DNA of 64,000 nt from Corynebacterium zhongnanshanii (GCF_014490575.1 NZ_CP061033.1:62001-126000); one strand, 5' to 3'. Shown: positions 32,097 to 40,775, counted from the first letter of the stretch. Numbers and translations: made by a program. Notes: generated by a model not told the origin, from the sequence alone.

Positions 32097-32183
32097 GTTG
32101 TGGGCCCTGTCGTGGGGGCTCGTTGTGAGGCTTGTTGTGGGCCCTGTCGTGGGGGCTCGTTGTGAGGCTTGTTGTGGGGCGTG
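32097..32183. repeat. 37-bp tandem repeat
   Basis: Two full copies and a partial third starting at 32097, 32134 and 32171, each beginning GTTGTGGGGCC/GTTGTGGGCCC and containing CTGTCGTGGGGGCTCG. It lies in the gap of about 440 bases (31922-32359) between the AbiEi-like and DUF4442 genes, which otherwise contains palindrome copies and no gene I can support. Confidence 0.85.
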
Positions 32184-32250
32184 GCGGGAGTCAGCTTTAG
32201 GGCGCATATGCTTTTTGCCGTGGCCTCTGCACGGCTGTAGATATTCTTTT

Positions 32251-32297
32251 GAGGGCATTTTGTAGTGATTTGGCTGGAATCACGACAGTTTGCCCTC
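32251..32297. repeat. 47-bp dispersed palindrome, right copy, with a half copy beside it
   Basis: Inverted relative to 30737-30783. A partial third copy follows at about 32322-32343 (ACGACAGTTTGCCCTCGATTC). Repeats of this size and symmetry resemble REP- or MITE-like elements; no transposase is nearby. Confidence 0.8.
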
Positions 32298-32359
32298 GAT
32301 TCAGGACGGCCACCCTCGTGCAACGACAGTTTGCCCTCGATTCGGGAAAGCAGAAACCC

Positions 32360-33112
32360 CTAGCGCTCGAACTTCTGCAAGTACGCCTCAGGAATGCCCA
32401 AAGCAAGAAGATCGTCGCGGGATTTCGTGGACTTCTCCAGCGCGGCGTTGATGACGTGTTCCATCTGCTTTTCTGGCGAAGGGATGCGTCGTTGCTCAGA
32501 CATGAGGATGGTCAGGATTTCGGGTTGGTCGCGGAAGCAGTGCCACACAACGGCCGTGGCCAGGGACTCCAGGACCAGTCCGCGTGGCTCGCGCGCATGC
32601 TTCGGGGCGGCTACGCGGGTGGCGTTTTTGCGTGGTCGGACGTGGAGGTCTTGCTGCCCGATGCCCACCACGGAGCCGTCTTTGTTTTTCACGATGGAGG
32701 TGTACGGCACGTTGCAGTAGCCGTCTTCGGCGACGGTGTTGCGTACCCATTCCAGCATGGTGTCGCTGAATTCAACTTCTAGGTATGCGCCGTTGCGTCC
32801 GGGGGAGATGTATTGGAATTCGCCGGTGCGTGTCCAGGCTTCGTAGTCTCTGCCCATGCGTCCCATGACCATGGTTCCGAACATGACGTCGGTCATGGCG
32901 AAGAGGGATCCGCCGAAGGCTGCGCCGTGCATGTTTTGTGTCCAGGGGCGTAGTTTGAGTTCGATGCGTGCGGTGGACCAGTCGTCGGCTACGTGGGTGA
33001 TGCGGATGCCGGATCCGAATAGGGGTGCCCAGGCGTTGAGGAATCGTCGGGTGAGCTGTGGGTTTTCGATGCCTTGGGTGGCGATGTTGCTGATGGTTTT
33101 GCGTAGGTTCAT
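32360..33112 (-). CDS. DUF4442 hotdog-fold protein (thioesterase-like)
   Basis: A 250-residue protein of the DUF4442 family, a hotdog-fold group related to acyl-CoA thioesterases. Recognisable parts: GSGIRITHVADDWSTARIEL, RPWTQNMHGAAFGGSLFAMTD (the hotdog central helix with NMHGAAFGGS) and GEFQYISPGRNGAYLEVEF. The last 90 residues form a helical extension with TRVAAPKHAREPRG and LLALGIPEAYLQKF that is longer than the minimal domain. Likely cytoplasmic, acting on acyl-CoA or another thioester; the substrate is unknown. ATG 33112 starts in front of a divergent promoter region shared with the HNH lipoprotein gene. Confidence 0.8.
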   Translation of the reverse strand: MNLRKTISNIATQGIENPQLTRRFLNAWAPLFGSGIRITHVADDWSTARIELKLRPWTQNMHGAAFGGSLFAMTDVMFGTMVMGRMGRDYEAWTRTGEFQYISPGRNGAYLEVEFSDTMLEWVRNTVAEDGYCNVPYTSIVKNKDGSVVGIGQQDLHVRPRKNATRVAAPKHAREPRGLVLESLATAVVWHCFRDQPEILTILMSEQRRIPSPEKQMEHVINAALEKSTKSRDDLLALGIPEAYLQKFER

Positions 33113-33245
33113 GACATCACATCCTTCTTATATTTTTATCTACAATACCCAATGGGTCGCGGCGCCTCGGGATCGCCCGCCGCCCGTGGAACGTATGTCC
33201 GAATATGCGAGGGGTGTGTAGGAGCCACCCGCTAGAGTGTTTGAC

Positions 33246-34100
33246 ATGCGTACCTCTTTCCTTGCCGTGTTTCTTGTTGCGATGGTGGGCTTGTGTGCGG
33301 TGGCCTGTTCTGATGTGTCTGAATATCCGACGCCCAGCGCACCGTCCCCCCACCTCACCCACGATGCCGAGTCTGCTGGTGAGGAGGCTCACGAGGCTCA
33401 GGATGAGGCGGCGGAAGATATAGATGAGCGCCCTGGGGAGGGCGCTTCCGAGGCTCAGGATGAGGCGGGGGCTGGTGGGGACGAGAGGCGGGCGTCGGGG
33501 CAAGTATGGGCGCATGTGGTCGGCATCACGGGAATGAACACGGCGGACGTGTGGGCGCAGTGGGAGACGCTGGCCGTGGCCGGGAGAGCCCCGAAGACGG
33601 GGTACGAACGTGGTCAGTTTGGTCAGCGGTGGAAGGACGTGGATCGTAATGGCTGCGATCAGCGCAATGACGTTCTTGCGCGCGATATGACGAACATTGT
33701 GGCGCCGAAAGGGTGCAAAGTGCTGAGCGGGCATTTGGTGGATCCGTTTACCGGGGAGGGTATTGAGTTTCAGCGTGGGCCGAAAACCAGTAACGCGGTG
33801 CATATTGATCATGTGGTGCCGTTGGCGGATGCGTGGCAGAAGGGGGCACAGGGGTGGACGCCGGAGCGTCGGGAGCAGTTCGCTAATGATCCGATGAATT
33901 TGCTGGCGGTTGATGGGCTGCAGAATCAGAAGAAGTCTGCGGGGGACGCGGCGACGTGGCTCCCGCCGAACAGTGCTTTTCGTTGTCAGTACGTGGCGAC
34001 TCAGATTCGTGTGAAGCATGAGTATGGGTTGTGGGTGACGCAGGCGGAGAAGGACGCGATGGCTCGTGAGCTGGGGCGTTGCGGCGACAGGGTTGCGTAG
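33246..34100 (+). CDS. Exported HNH-nuclease-like lipoprotein
   Basis: A 284-residue exported protein. The N-terminus MRTSFLAVFLVAMVGLCAVACSD has a lipobox (AVAC). An acidic, Ala-rich linker has repeated EAQDEA units (about residues 45-75). The catalytic part is a DUF1524/HNH-type domain: VDRNGCDQRNDVLARDM, then VHIDHVVPLADAWQKGAQGW (the His-Asp-His pair), NDPMNLLAVDGLQNQKKS and DAATWLPPN. This family of secreted nucleases is widespread in actinobacteria. GTG 33237 is an alternative start. Proposed role: extracellular DNA degradation for nutrition or competition; this is inference from the family. Confidence 0.85.
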   Translation: MRTSFLAVFLVAMVGLCAVACSDVSEYPTPSAPSPHLTHDAESAGEEAHEAQDEAAEDIDERPGEGASEAQDEAGAGGDERRASGQVWAHVVGITGMNTADVWAQWETLAVAGRAPKTGYERGQFGQRWKDVDRNGCDQRNDVLARDMTNIVAPKGCKVLSGHLVDPFTGEGIEFQRGPKTSNAVHIDHVVPLADAWQKGAQGWTPERREQFANDPMNLLAVDGLQNQKKSAGDAATWLPPNSAFRCQYVATQIRVKHEYGLWVTQAEKDAMARELGRCGDRVA

Positions 34101-34173
34101 GGGCGCGCGTGCGCAGCACTTTTCTTCACAGAGTGTTGCCAGGGAATGGTTAAGGGGCTTTTAATCCGAGGTC

Positions 34174-34278
34174 ATGGGACTGCAAGGTCGAGGCATCACT
34201 ATAGAAATCACTGCGGTTGAGTGCATCGGCCGCACAGAAGATTGGTTAATGGATTGGTTAATCCGTCAATATGGATAA
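34174..34278 (+). CDS. Possible small protein of 34 residues
   Basis: ATG 34174 (GAGG four bases upstream) opens a 34-codon frame with a plausible protein-like sequence (GITIEITAVECIGRTEDWLM, then DWLIRQYG) followed 30 bases later by a terminator hairpin. It lies in the 396-base gap between the HNH lipoprotein and HicB genes. No homology can be judged by eye; it may be chance. Confidence 0.3.
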   Translation: MGLQGRGITIEITAVECIGRTEDWLMDWLIRQYG

Positions 34279-34307
34279 TACGTTCGCTAGTGTCGTGGTG
34301 AATGTCA

Positions 34308-34345
34308 GCACAACCCTGGGAAGTCAGAAGCCCAGGGTTTTGTTG
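34308..34345. terminator. Rho-independent terminator
   Basis: AACCCTGGG (34312-34320), ten-base loop, CCCAGGGTT (34331-34339), then TTGTTG. It separates the region after the HNH gene from the hicB promoter. Confidence 0.7.
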
Positions 34346-34496
34346 TGCGCGGGGTCGGGGCTGGAAGGGATGGTGGACAGTTCCGATGGGGGCGGTCGTG
34401 TAGAGCTGTGTGTAGGACAGGCAGGGTAGGCTGCTCCTCAAGGAGTCGGTCGCAACCAACGCACCTTATACACAGCCACCTGAGGAGGCTTACGCC

Positions 34497-34988
34497 ATGC
34501 CACCAGCCAGCCGCATTCAACGACGCACCGTTCGAAGGACGGGCGGGAAAACCGCCACGGACGCGCGGGCGGGAGTTGGGCAACACAGTTCCACGGACGC
34601 GCGGGCGGATGTCGAGCGCCGTACCGTTACAGACCCGCGCGCGGACTCAACGAACACACGCGCGGAGGCCGAGCACTACAGCTATCGAGTTGCTTGGGAC
34701 CCCACGCACGAACAGTTCCTCTGCACATCGGTGGAGTTTCCGGATGTGAGAGTGTTGGCGTCGGATTCGGAAGGGGCATTGACCCGCGCACAACAGGACG
34801 TCGCCCGCGTTCTGGAGCGCGCAGCCGCAACAGGCGCGGACGTGCCACAGCCGCTGTCCACGCGGACATATTCCGGAAGGCTGCAGGTCAGGCTGGGGGA
34901 GGACCTGCATCGCGCGCTCGCATACGAGGCGGCGGAGAATGGCATCAGCCTCAATCAACTCATCCTGAAAAAGCTGGCCGCTGGGTAA
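34497..34988 (+). CDS. HicB-family antitoxin-like protein, orphan
   Basis: A 163-residue protein with GAGGAGG eight bases before ATG 34497. Residues 60-100 (YSYRVAWDPTHEQFLCTSVE, FPDVRVLASD) match the HicB partial RNase-H fold. The end (LQVRLGEDLHRALAYEAAENG, split from ISLNQLILKKLA) is a ribbon-helix-helix/HicB DNA-binding domain. The first 57 residues are an unusual Arg/Thr/Ala-rich extension with repeats of the type TDARADV. No hicA is adjacent on either strand, so it is either an orphan regulator or pairs with a distant toxin. Confidence 0.75.
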   Translation: MPPASRIQRRTVRRTGGKTATDARAGVGQHSSTDARADVERRTVTDPRADSTNTRAEAEHYSYRVAWDPTHEQFLCTSVEFPDVRVLASDSEGALTRAQQDVARVLERAAATGADVPQPLSTRTYSGRLQVRLGEDLHRALAYEAAENGISLNQLILKKLAAG

Positions 34989-35033
34989 GCGCCGCGTGTG
35001 CGGGTGCTACAGTTGCAGTACATCAAACGATTA

Positions 35034-35067
35034 CAAACCCAGTCGGACGCGCTGCCGCTGGGTTTTG
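35034..35067. terminator. Rho-independent terminator after hicB-like gene
   Basis: AAACCCAG and CTGGGTTT enclose a GC-rich loop, followed by a T-run, 46 bases after the stop of the HicB-like gene. Confidence 0.7.
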
Positions 35068-35113
35068 TTGCTCATTGTTGCACAAGGGCTGGCCGCGCCC
35101 AGATAGGAAGAAG

Positions 35114-36493
35114 GTGTCCGCAACGTCCGCTTCAACGTCTGCCTCGAAGTCCGCGAAAACATCCGCGACAACGTCCGCGAAAACGGAGAAGATCGTCTCC
35201 CCAACTTTTGTGCTCGCCTGGCTGGTGAACTTCGCGCAATTCATGGTGTTTTACCTGTTGGTCACCACGATGGCGCTGTATGCGGTGCAGCAATTCCAGG
35301 CGTCTGACACTGCGGGTGGTTTCGCCTCCTCGTCCTTCGTGGTGGGCGCGACGTTCGCCCGCATGTTCTCCGGCTACATCGTGGACGCGATGGGCCACAA
35401 GCGCACGCTGCTGTTTTCCCTGGTCGCGGTGGCTATTTCCTGTGCGCTGTATTTCCCCGCACAATCACTGCCACTACTGATAGTTGTACGCATTCTGCAT
35501 GGCGTGAGCTACGCCGTGGCCTCCACGGCCATCATGGCCGTGGCGCAATCCCTGATCCCCAGCAGCCGTCGTGCCGAAGGCACCGGCTACTTCACGTTGG
35601 GTGTGACGCTGGCGACCGCGCTGGGACCGGCAACTGGCCTGGCGCTGTCGCAGCACGTGGGCTACAGCGCCATCTTCGTGACGGTGCTGAGCCTGTCCGT
35701 GGTGGCGCTGGGACTGGGGTTGCTGTTGAAGCTGCCCGAGCCGGGCGACGCGCAGGCTGGTCACGGCCCCGCTTCTGGCAATGCCGACAACTCCACCCCA
35801 CGCAAGCGCTTCTCCCTGGCGTCAGTGATCCACCCGAAGGTCGCGCCGATCGGCTCGTTCATGCTGCTGGTGGGTGTGGCGTACGCCGGAGTGATCACGT
35901 ACCTGAACGCGTACTCCGAGGCCAACGGCCTGATGACCGGCGCCAGCTTGTTCTTCCTCGCGTATGCCGGCGTGTCCTTGGTGATGCGTTTCATTCTGGG
36001 CCGCGTGCAGGATGCGCGTGGGGACAACGCGGTGATTTACATGGCGTTGGTGTCCTTCGTGGCCGGCCTGGCGCTGTTGGCGTGCGTATCTGCTGATTGG
36101 CAGGTTGTGGTTGCTGGTGCGTTGGTGGGCTTGGGGTATGGTTCGCTGATGCCGGCTGTGCAGGCGATTTCCGTGCGTTTGGTGGATGTGCGGGAGATGG
36201 GCGCCGGCATTTCCACGATGTTCTTGCTCATGGACGTGGGCGTGGGCTTCGGCCCGTTGCTGTTGGGTCTTGTAGTCACCCAGCTGGGCTTTTCCCCGAT
36301 GTATTGGCTGTTGGCGGGCCTGACGGTGGTGGCTGCGGGCGTGTATTTCGCGGTGCATGGCCGCAAGCCGGTGGCGCGGGCTGATTATTTCGCGGAGTCG
36401 GAGATTGCGTCGCGGGTGACGGTGGCGCCGCGTGCGGGTGCTGCGGATTCCATTGATCCTTTAGAGACCGACGCCGAACCTCGCACTCCATAA
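35114..36493 (+). CDS. MFS transporter (drug/solute efflux type)
   Basis: A 459-residue major facilitator with 12 predicted helices. Start GTG 35114 with AGGAAG upstream; the open frame before it overlaps hicB in another frame and is not real. The N-terminus is a Ser/Thr/Lys-rich repeat (SASTSASKSAKTSATTSAKT). Motif A appears as YIVDAMGHKRTLLFSL (GxxxDxxGxRR-like, in the loop 2-3), and MAVAQSLIPSSRRAEGTGY marks loop 4-5. A polar central loop (GHGPASGNADNSTPRKR) divides the halves. Probably a proton-driven exporter; the substrate is unknown. Confidence 0.88.
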   Translation: MSATSASTSASKSAKTSATTSAKTEKIVSPTFVLAWLVNFAQFMVFYLLVTTMALYAVQQFQASDTAGGFASSSFVVGATFARMFSGYIVDAMGHKRTLLFSLVAVAISCALYFPAQSLPLLIVVRILHGVSYAVASTAIMAVAQSLIPSSRRAEGTGYFTLGVTLATALGPATGLALSQHVGYSAIFVTVLSLSVVALGLGLLLKLPEPGDAQAGHGPASGNADNSTPRKRFSLASVIHPKVAPIGSFMLLVGVAYAGVITYLNAYSEANGLMTGASLFFLAYAGVSLVMRFILGRVQDARGDNAVIYMALVSFVAGLALLACVSADWQVVVAGALVGLGYGSLMPAVQAISVRLVDVREMGAGISTMFLLMDVGVGFGPLLLGLVVTQLGFSPMYWLLAGLTVVAAGVYFAVHGRKPVARADYFAESEIASRVTVAPRAGAADSIDPLETDAEPRTP

Positions 36494-36650
36494 ACCTCCC
36501 CTTAAAGTGAACAGCTTGGTCTAGTTGCGATACACTGCGTTCATGTACCTGTGCGCAGTGGCGACCGCCAGCGCACAGTGGTTCGCTCCGGCGCATACTA
36601 GTGCGCCGGCGCGCTGATAGCCCCGATGTCTCGTTTAAGGAAGGTCTTCC

Positions 36651-38084
36651 ATGAGCGCCCACGATTCCCACGGCTCTGATTCTCACGGATCTCATGAGTT
36701 CAGCGGCTTCGACACCGCCGCCATTCACGCTGGTTGGACCCCCGATCAGCATATGGGTTCCATCAACGTTCCTATCTGGGCGTCCACCACGTTCGCCCAG
36801 AATGCCCCGAACGACCTTCGCGGTGGGTTTGAGTATGCGCGAGTGGCGAATCCCACGGTGGCGTCGTTGGCACAGACGCTCACGCGTCTTGAGGGCGGAC
36901 GATACGGCCGAGTGTTTGCGTCGGGTATGGCGGCGACGGATATCCTGCTGCGGGCGCTGCTGCTGCCGGGGGATCACGTCATCATTGGGCACGACGCCTA
37001 CGGTGGCACCTACCGCCTGCTGAACACGTTCTTCCGCGAGTGGGGCGTGGAGCTGACCGTGGTGGACACCACCGACGTGGACGCTGTGGCCGGTGCGCTG
37101 CAGGAGAACACCAAGGTGGTGTGGCTGGAGACTCCTACGAATCCGCTGATGGCGGTGACGGATATTCAGGCCGTGGCGGAGCGCGTGAAGGCGCACAATG
37201 TGCGCAATGGTGTGGTCGCTGAGGATGCTGAGGAAGCTGAGGGTATCGCTGGTGTCGGCGCGCCGGGCGAGGGCGCTGTAAACACGGCGAACCCAGCGAA
37301 TGCCGAGAACCCGGCCGAGGTTGCCGGCTCTGGTGAGAGCGCTGCTGGTGCCACTGCCGGTGCTGGCGAGAACGCGAGCCCCGTGAAGGAAGCCCAGAAC
37401 CTGGTGCACGCCACGAACTTCGACGCCATCATCCCCGGCGCCCAGCTCATCGTGGACAACACCTTCGCCTCCCCCTACCTGCAGCGCCCCCTGGAACAGG
37501 GCGCGGACGTGGTTCTGCATTCCACCACGAAGTACATCGGCGGCCACTCGGATGTGGTCGGTGGAGCGGTGATCTGCAACAACGAGTTGCTGGACCAGAA
37601 GCTCGACTTCCTGCTCGGTGGAGTGGGGCCGGTTGCCTCGCCGTTCGACGCCTACCTCGCTGCCCGAGGAGTGAAAACCCTTGGTGTGCGCATGGAGCGT
37701 CACAGCTCCAATGCGCTGGCGATTGCGGAGTACTTGAGCGGCCGGCCTGAAGTAAAGGAGGTGCTGTACCCCGGTTTGGAGACGCACCCCGGCCACGAGG
37801 TGGCTGCCAAGCAGTCCACGGGCAAGGGCTTTGGTGGCATGATGTCGGTCCGCTTCCACAACCAGGAGGCGGCGCTGAAGTTCTGTATGTCCACCAAGCT
37901 GATCTGTCTGGCGGAATCCCTGGGCGGTGTGGAGTCCCTGTTGGAGCACCCGGGCACCATGACGCACCAGTCTGTGAAGGGATCTCAGCTGGAGGTGCCA
38001 GATGACCTGGTCCGTATCTCTGTGGGCATTGAAGACATCAACGACCTGCTGGCGGACGTGGAGCAGGCGCTCGCGCAGCTCTAG
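36651..38084 (+). CDS. metB: Cystathionine gamma-synthase-type PLP enzyme with an internal insert
   Basis: Trans-sulfuration enzyme joining O-acetylhomoserine and cysteine to cystathionine in methionine synthesis. Cys/Met-metabolism fold: FEYARVANPTVASLAQTLTR, FASGMAATDILLRALLLPGD, WLETPTNPLMAVTDI, LIVDNTFASPYLQRPLEQGA and the PLP Lys in HSTTKYIGGHSDVVGG. It is 477 residues because about 82 residues of Ala/Glu/Gly-rich sequence (residues about 181-263) lie between the helix ending VAERVKAH and the strand AQLIVDNTF; the core enzyme is normally about 385. A His/Ser-rich N-terminal 16 residues is also additional. AAGGAAGG precedes ATG. No McbR-type palindrome or riboswitch was clear upstream. 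Confidence 0.88.
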   Translation: MSAHDSHGSDSHGSHEFSGFDTAAIHAGWTPDQHMGSINVPIWASTTFAQNAPNDLRGGFEYARVANPTVASLAQTLTRLEGGRYGRVFASGMAATDILLRALLLPGDHVIIGHDAYGGTYRLLNTFFREWGVELTVVDTTDVDAVAGALQENTKVVWLETPTNPLMAVTDIQAVAERVKAHNVRNGVVAEDAEEAEGIAGVGAPGEGAVNTANPANAENPAEVAGSGESAAGATAGAGENASPVKEAQNLVHATNFDAIIPGAQLIVDNTFASPYLQRPLEQGADVVLHSTTKYIGGHSDVVGGAVICNNELLDQKLDFLLGGVGPVASPFDAYLAARGVKTLGVRMERHSSNALAIAEYLSGRPEVKEVLYPGLETHPGHEVAAKQSTGKGFGGMMSVRFHNQEAALKFCMSTKLICLAESLGGVESLLEHPGTMTHQSVKGSQLEVPDDLVRISVGIEDINDLLADVEQALAQL

Positions 38085-38187
38085 CGCGGGCGCCGCGAGC
38101 GGCGCGACGCGGCGCTGAGCGTTGTCGCGCGGAGCCTACTCGGCGCGCAGCGCTGGGTCGCGGCCAGCGTCAGTGCGCTGCACGGCG

Positions 38188-39801
38188 CTAGTGCGTCGCT
38201 GTGATCGCAGCCCGGACAATATCCAGAGTCTTCGAGCTGCTCACACCCACGCCAGGGGAGAATCCCTGGCGCACCACGATCAGATTCTCCGACGGCACCA
38301 CCACCATGAACTGGCCATCGTGCCCATCGGCCCAGAACATATCCGCAGGAAGGTCTGCGTAGGTGCGGTCGTCGGTATGCGTCCGGCTGCCTGAGCCCGT
38401 GCGGCTGCTCGTGCCGTCGCTGCCGGTGGTGCCCGCGCTCTCGCTTGCGCTGCCGCTCGTGCCGTACGCGTCATCAGCCCCGCTGCCGAAGGCCGCCTCG
38501 CCCGTGGTGGCGCTGTTCAACCACCAGCCGGAACCGTAATGACCCGGATCCGAGCCATCCTTGTTCTTCTGCACCTCATCCACCTCATGCTCCGTCAAGG
38601 AGGACTTCATCCACCCGGCCGGCAGCAGCTGCCGCCCATTGACCACACCGTTGTTCATGACGAACTGTCCGAACTTCGCCCAGTCACGAGGCGTGGCATA
38701 GGCGCTGGAGCCGCACTGGAGTGTGCCGTGGGCGTCGGGGGAAATCATGGCACTGGCCATCCCCACCGGCCTGAACAGCGTTTCCCACGCCAACGCCACG
38801 CCAGCGCGCTGCGCCACCGAGGATTTTTCCTGCATCGCGGCGCACGCTAGCGTGGTGGAGCCGGTGGAGTACTCGCGGTACGTGCCGGGCGCGTGCTCGA
38901 GGTCCTTGTCCGCGACGAACTTGCCCATGTTCGAGCTGGTGTAGAGCATGCGGGCGACATCACCGGTGGTGTCATAGGTTTCATCCCAGGCCAGGCCGGA
39001 TTGCATGCGGAGCAGGTCGGAGTAGGTGATGTCTGCCTTGGTGGCCTTCTTTTCTCGCGAGGTGGTGGTACTACCGGCGGTACCGTCCGAATCAGCAGTA
39101 CCATCAGCAGTGCCATCAGTAATACCACTGTCAGTATCAACCCAATCCAACCCAGTCAGCGCCGAATCCTGCACAGAAAAGTCCGGATCCAGCTGCTCCA
39201 CACGCCCCATCAGCACATTCGCCACAGACTTCGTCATGGACCACCCCAGCTGCGCGTTATACGCCTTATAATCCTTCGCGTATTCTTCCGAAATCAGATT
39301 CCCATCCTTCACGACCACCACACCCCGCGTGCCGTCCACCTCAAACGCCTTCTTCACCGCAGCATCCACCGCACGCTGCGCCTCCCCATCAGCCAATGGC
39401 TTCTCCGGATGCCCGATGCCCTTCGCCTCGATCACCTGGCGCACACGCTCATCAATATCCGGCACCTCGTTCTTAAACTCGGGCCGCTCCTCCGCGACGG
39501 TGCACCCCACCCCCTCGGTATAAAAAGCCTCAGACGCATACAGCCCAAACACACTGGCCTGCACCTTATCCTCCGGGATGTTGAAGCTGGTGCTGAGCAG
39601 CTTCGCGATCGGCTCATCCGGCAGATCCGGCCCCGAGCCAGTCTTGTTAATGAAATGCTGCACGCAGGACGCCTGCGCCGCATAGCCCGTACCCACCCGA
39701 GCCTCCGGCGCGGCTTGAGTGCCAACGACCGTGCCCAGGATGACAGCCGTGGCCACCACGCCGCCTCCCACTCCCGCGGCGATTTTCGTGCCAGTGCGCA
39801 T
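38188..39801 (-). CDS. Exported serine hydrolase, beta-lactamase/class C family
   Basis: A 537-residue protein with GGAGGA before ATG 39801 and an N-terminal hydrophobic anchor (IAAGVGGGVVATAVILGTVV). The catalytic SxxK is in GWSMTKSVANVL, the Tyr motif in YREYSTGSTTLACAAMQ and the third box in HDGQFMVVVPSENLIV. Family members include esterases and D-Ala-D-Ala-type peptidases (EstB/AmpH-like). Two low-complexity inserts break the domain: GTADGTADSDGTAGSTTTS (around residue 235) and a Gly/Ser/Thr-rich stretch of about 50 residues near residue 460. Probably acts on the outer side of the membrane on esters or peptide; the substrate is unknown. Confidence 0.85.
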   Translation of the reverse strand: MRTGTKIAAGVGGGVVATAVILGTVVGTQAAPEARVGTGYAAQASCVQHFINKTGSGPDLPDEPIAKLLSTSFNIPEDKVQASVFGLYASEAFYTEGVGCTVAEERPEFKNEVPDIDERVRQVIEAKGIGHPEKPLADGEAQRAVDAAVKKAFEVDGTRGVVVVKDGNLISEEYAKDYKAYNAQLGWSMTKSVANVLMGRVEQLDPDFSVQDSALTGLDWVDTDSGITDGTADGTADSDGTAGSTTTSREKKATKADITYSDLLRMQSGLAWDETYDTTGDVARMLYTSSNMGKFVADKDLEHAPGTYREYSTGSTTLACAAMQEKSSVAQRAGVALAWETLFRPVGMASAMISPDAHGTLQCGSSAYATPRDWAKFGQFVMNNGVVNGRQLLPAGWMKSSLTEHEVDEVQKNKDGSDPGHYGSGWWLNSATTGEAAFGSGADDAYGTSGSASESAGTTGSDGTSSRTGSGSRTHTDDRTYADLPADMFWADGHDGQFMVVVPSENLIVVRQGFSPGVGVSSSKTLDIVRAAITATH

Positions 39802-39917
39802 GCGTCCTCCTGTGAAAAGCGCCGGTGACAGCGCCTGTACAAAGCTCCGTGTATGACAATACCGCCGATCCGCGAGGCGACTCCGCCACGCCACCCACTG
39901 GGTTTAAGATTGGCGAC

Positions 39918-40706
39918 ATGGGTAACAACATGGATATTAACAACGTCAATCTCCCCGTCGGCGGCCGAATTGCTGTGGTGACGGGGGCGTCGGCGGGAAT
40001 TGGGGAAGCCACCGCGAAATTGCTTGCGAAGGACGGATGGATCGTTGTCCTGTCTGCCCGACGCCCAGCGCACTTGAATCGGGTCGCCGACGAGATTAAG
40101 GCGCTCGGTGGGAAAGCATGGGTGGCCGAGACTGACGTGACGGACCTGGAAAGCGTGCAGGCCCTGGCGAGCACGGTGGAGGAGATCGTCGAGACCGAAG
40201 GCGCGCAGGGCGTGGACCTGCTGGTCAACAACGCCGGCGGCGCGCGCGGGCTGGAGCCGATCCTGGACACGGACGCCGCCGATTGGCGCTGGATGTACGA
40301 AGCGAACGTGATGGGCACGCTGGAGGTGACGCGGGCTCTGTTCCCCGCCTTGGAGAAGGCGGAGGCACCGCAGGTGATCAACGTGGTGTCCGTGGCGGGG
40401 CGCGGCGCGTACCGCAACGGTGCTGGATACAACGCCGCGAAGTTCGGAGAGACGGCGCTGACCGATGTGATGCGCATGGAGTTTGCGGAGCGGAACGTGC
40501 GCGTGTGCCAGGTGGATCCGGGGCGCGTGGCGACGGACTTTTCTTTGAACCGGTTCAAGGGCGACCAGGAGCGTGCGGATTCTGTGTACGCGGATGTGCA
40601 GAACCTGGTGGCGGAGGATATCGGTGAGACGATCCGGTGGATTGCTGCGCGACCAGCGCATATGGATGTGGAGTCCATTATGATCCGGCCGATAGACCAG
40701 GTCTAG
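39918..40706 (+). CDS. Short-chain dehydrogenase/reductase (YdfG-like)
   Basis: NAD(P)-dependent oxidoreductase of the classical SDR family, about 262 residues. Cofactor loop IAVVTGASAGIGEATAKLL, NNAGG at LLVNNAGGARGLEP, and the catalytic Ser-Tyr-Lys in VVSVAGRGAYRNGAGYNAAK. C-terminal region (CQVDPGRVATDFSLNRFKG, EDIGETIRWIAARPAHMD) resembles the YdfG/serine-3-dehydrogenase subgroup. The start is ATG 39918 or ATG 39930; neither has a clear ribosome site. Divergent from the serine hydrolase gene. A covarying hairpin follows 20 bases after the stop. Confidence 0.88.
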   Translation: MGNNMDINNVNLPVGGRIAVVTGASAGIGEATAKLLAKDGWIVVLSARRPAHLNRVADEIKALGGKAWVAETDVTDLESVQALASTVEEIVETEGAQGVDLLVNNAGGARGLEPILDTDAADWRWMYEANVMGTLEVTRALFPALEKAEAPQVINVVSVAGRGAYRNGAGYNAAKFGETALTDVMRMEFAERNVRVCQVDPGRVATDFSLNRFKGDQERADSVYADVQNLVAEDIGETIRWIAARPAHMDVESIMIRPIDQV

Positions 40707-40725
40707 CCCCAGCTTCTTACAAATT

Positions 40726-40775
40726 GTTCGACCAAAACGCCAATTTTCGCCCCAAAATTGGCGTTTTGGTCGAAC
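40726..40775. terminator. 22-bp-stem hairpin, copy 1 (probable bidirectional terminator)
   Basis: Perfect inverted repeat with 22-bp arms (40726-40747 and 40754-40775) around loop CGCCCC, followed by TTTTTT. A second hairpin at 42723-42772 has the same loop and flanks but different inner stem bases that still pair. It follows the SDR gene. Confidence 0.85.

Noticed and set aside
31922..32323. N-terminal extension of the AbiEi/DUF559-type gene
   Set aside because: The additional 134 codons translate palindrome and 37-bp repeat DNA into Thr/Pro/Gln-rich sequence; the conserved part starts after ATG 31921.
36494..36650. SAM-type riboswitch upstream of metB
   Set aside because: The segment contains short CG-rich inverted repeats but I could not fit a conserved SAM aptamer core or a terminator.
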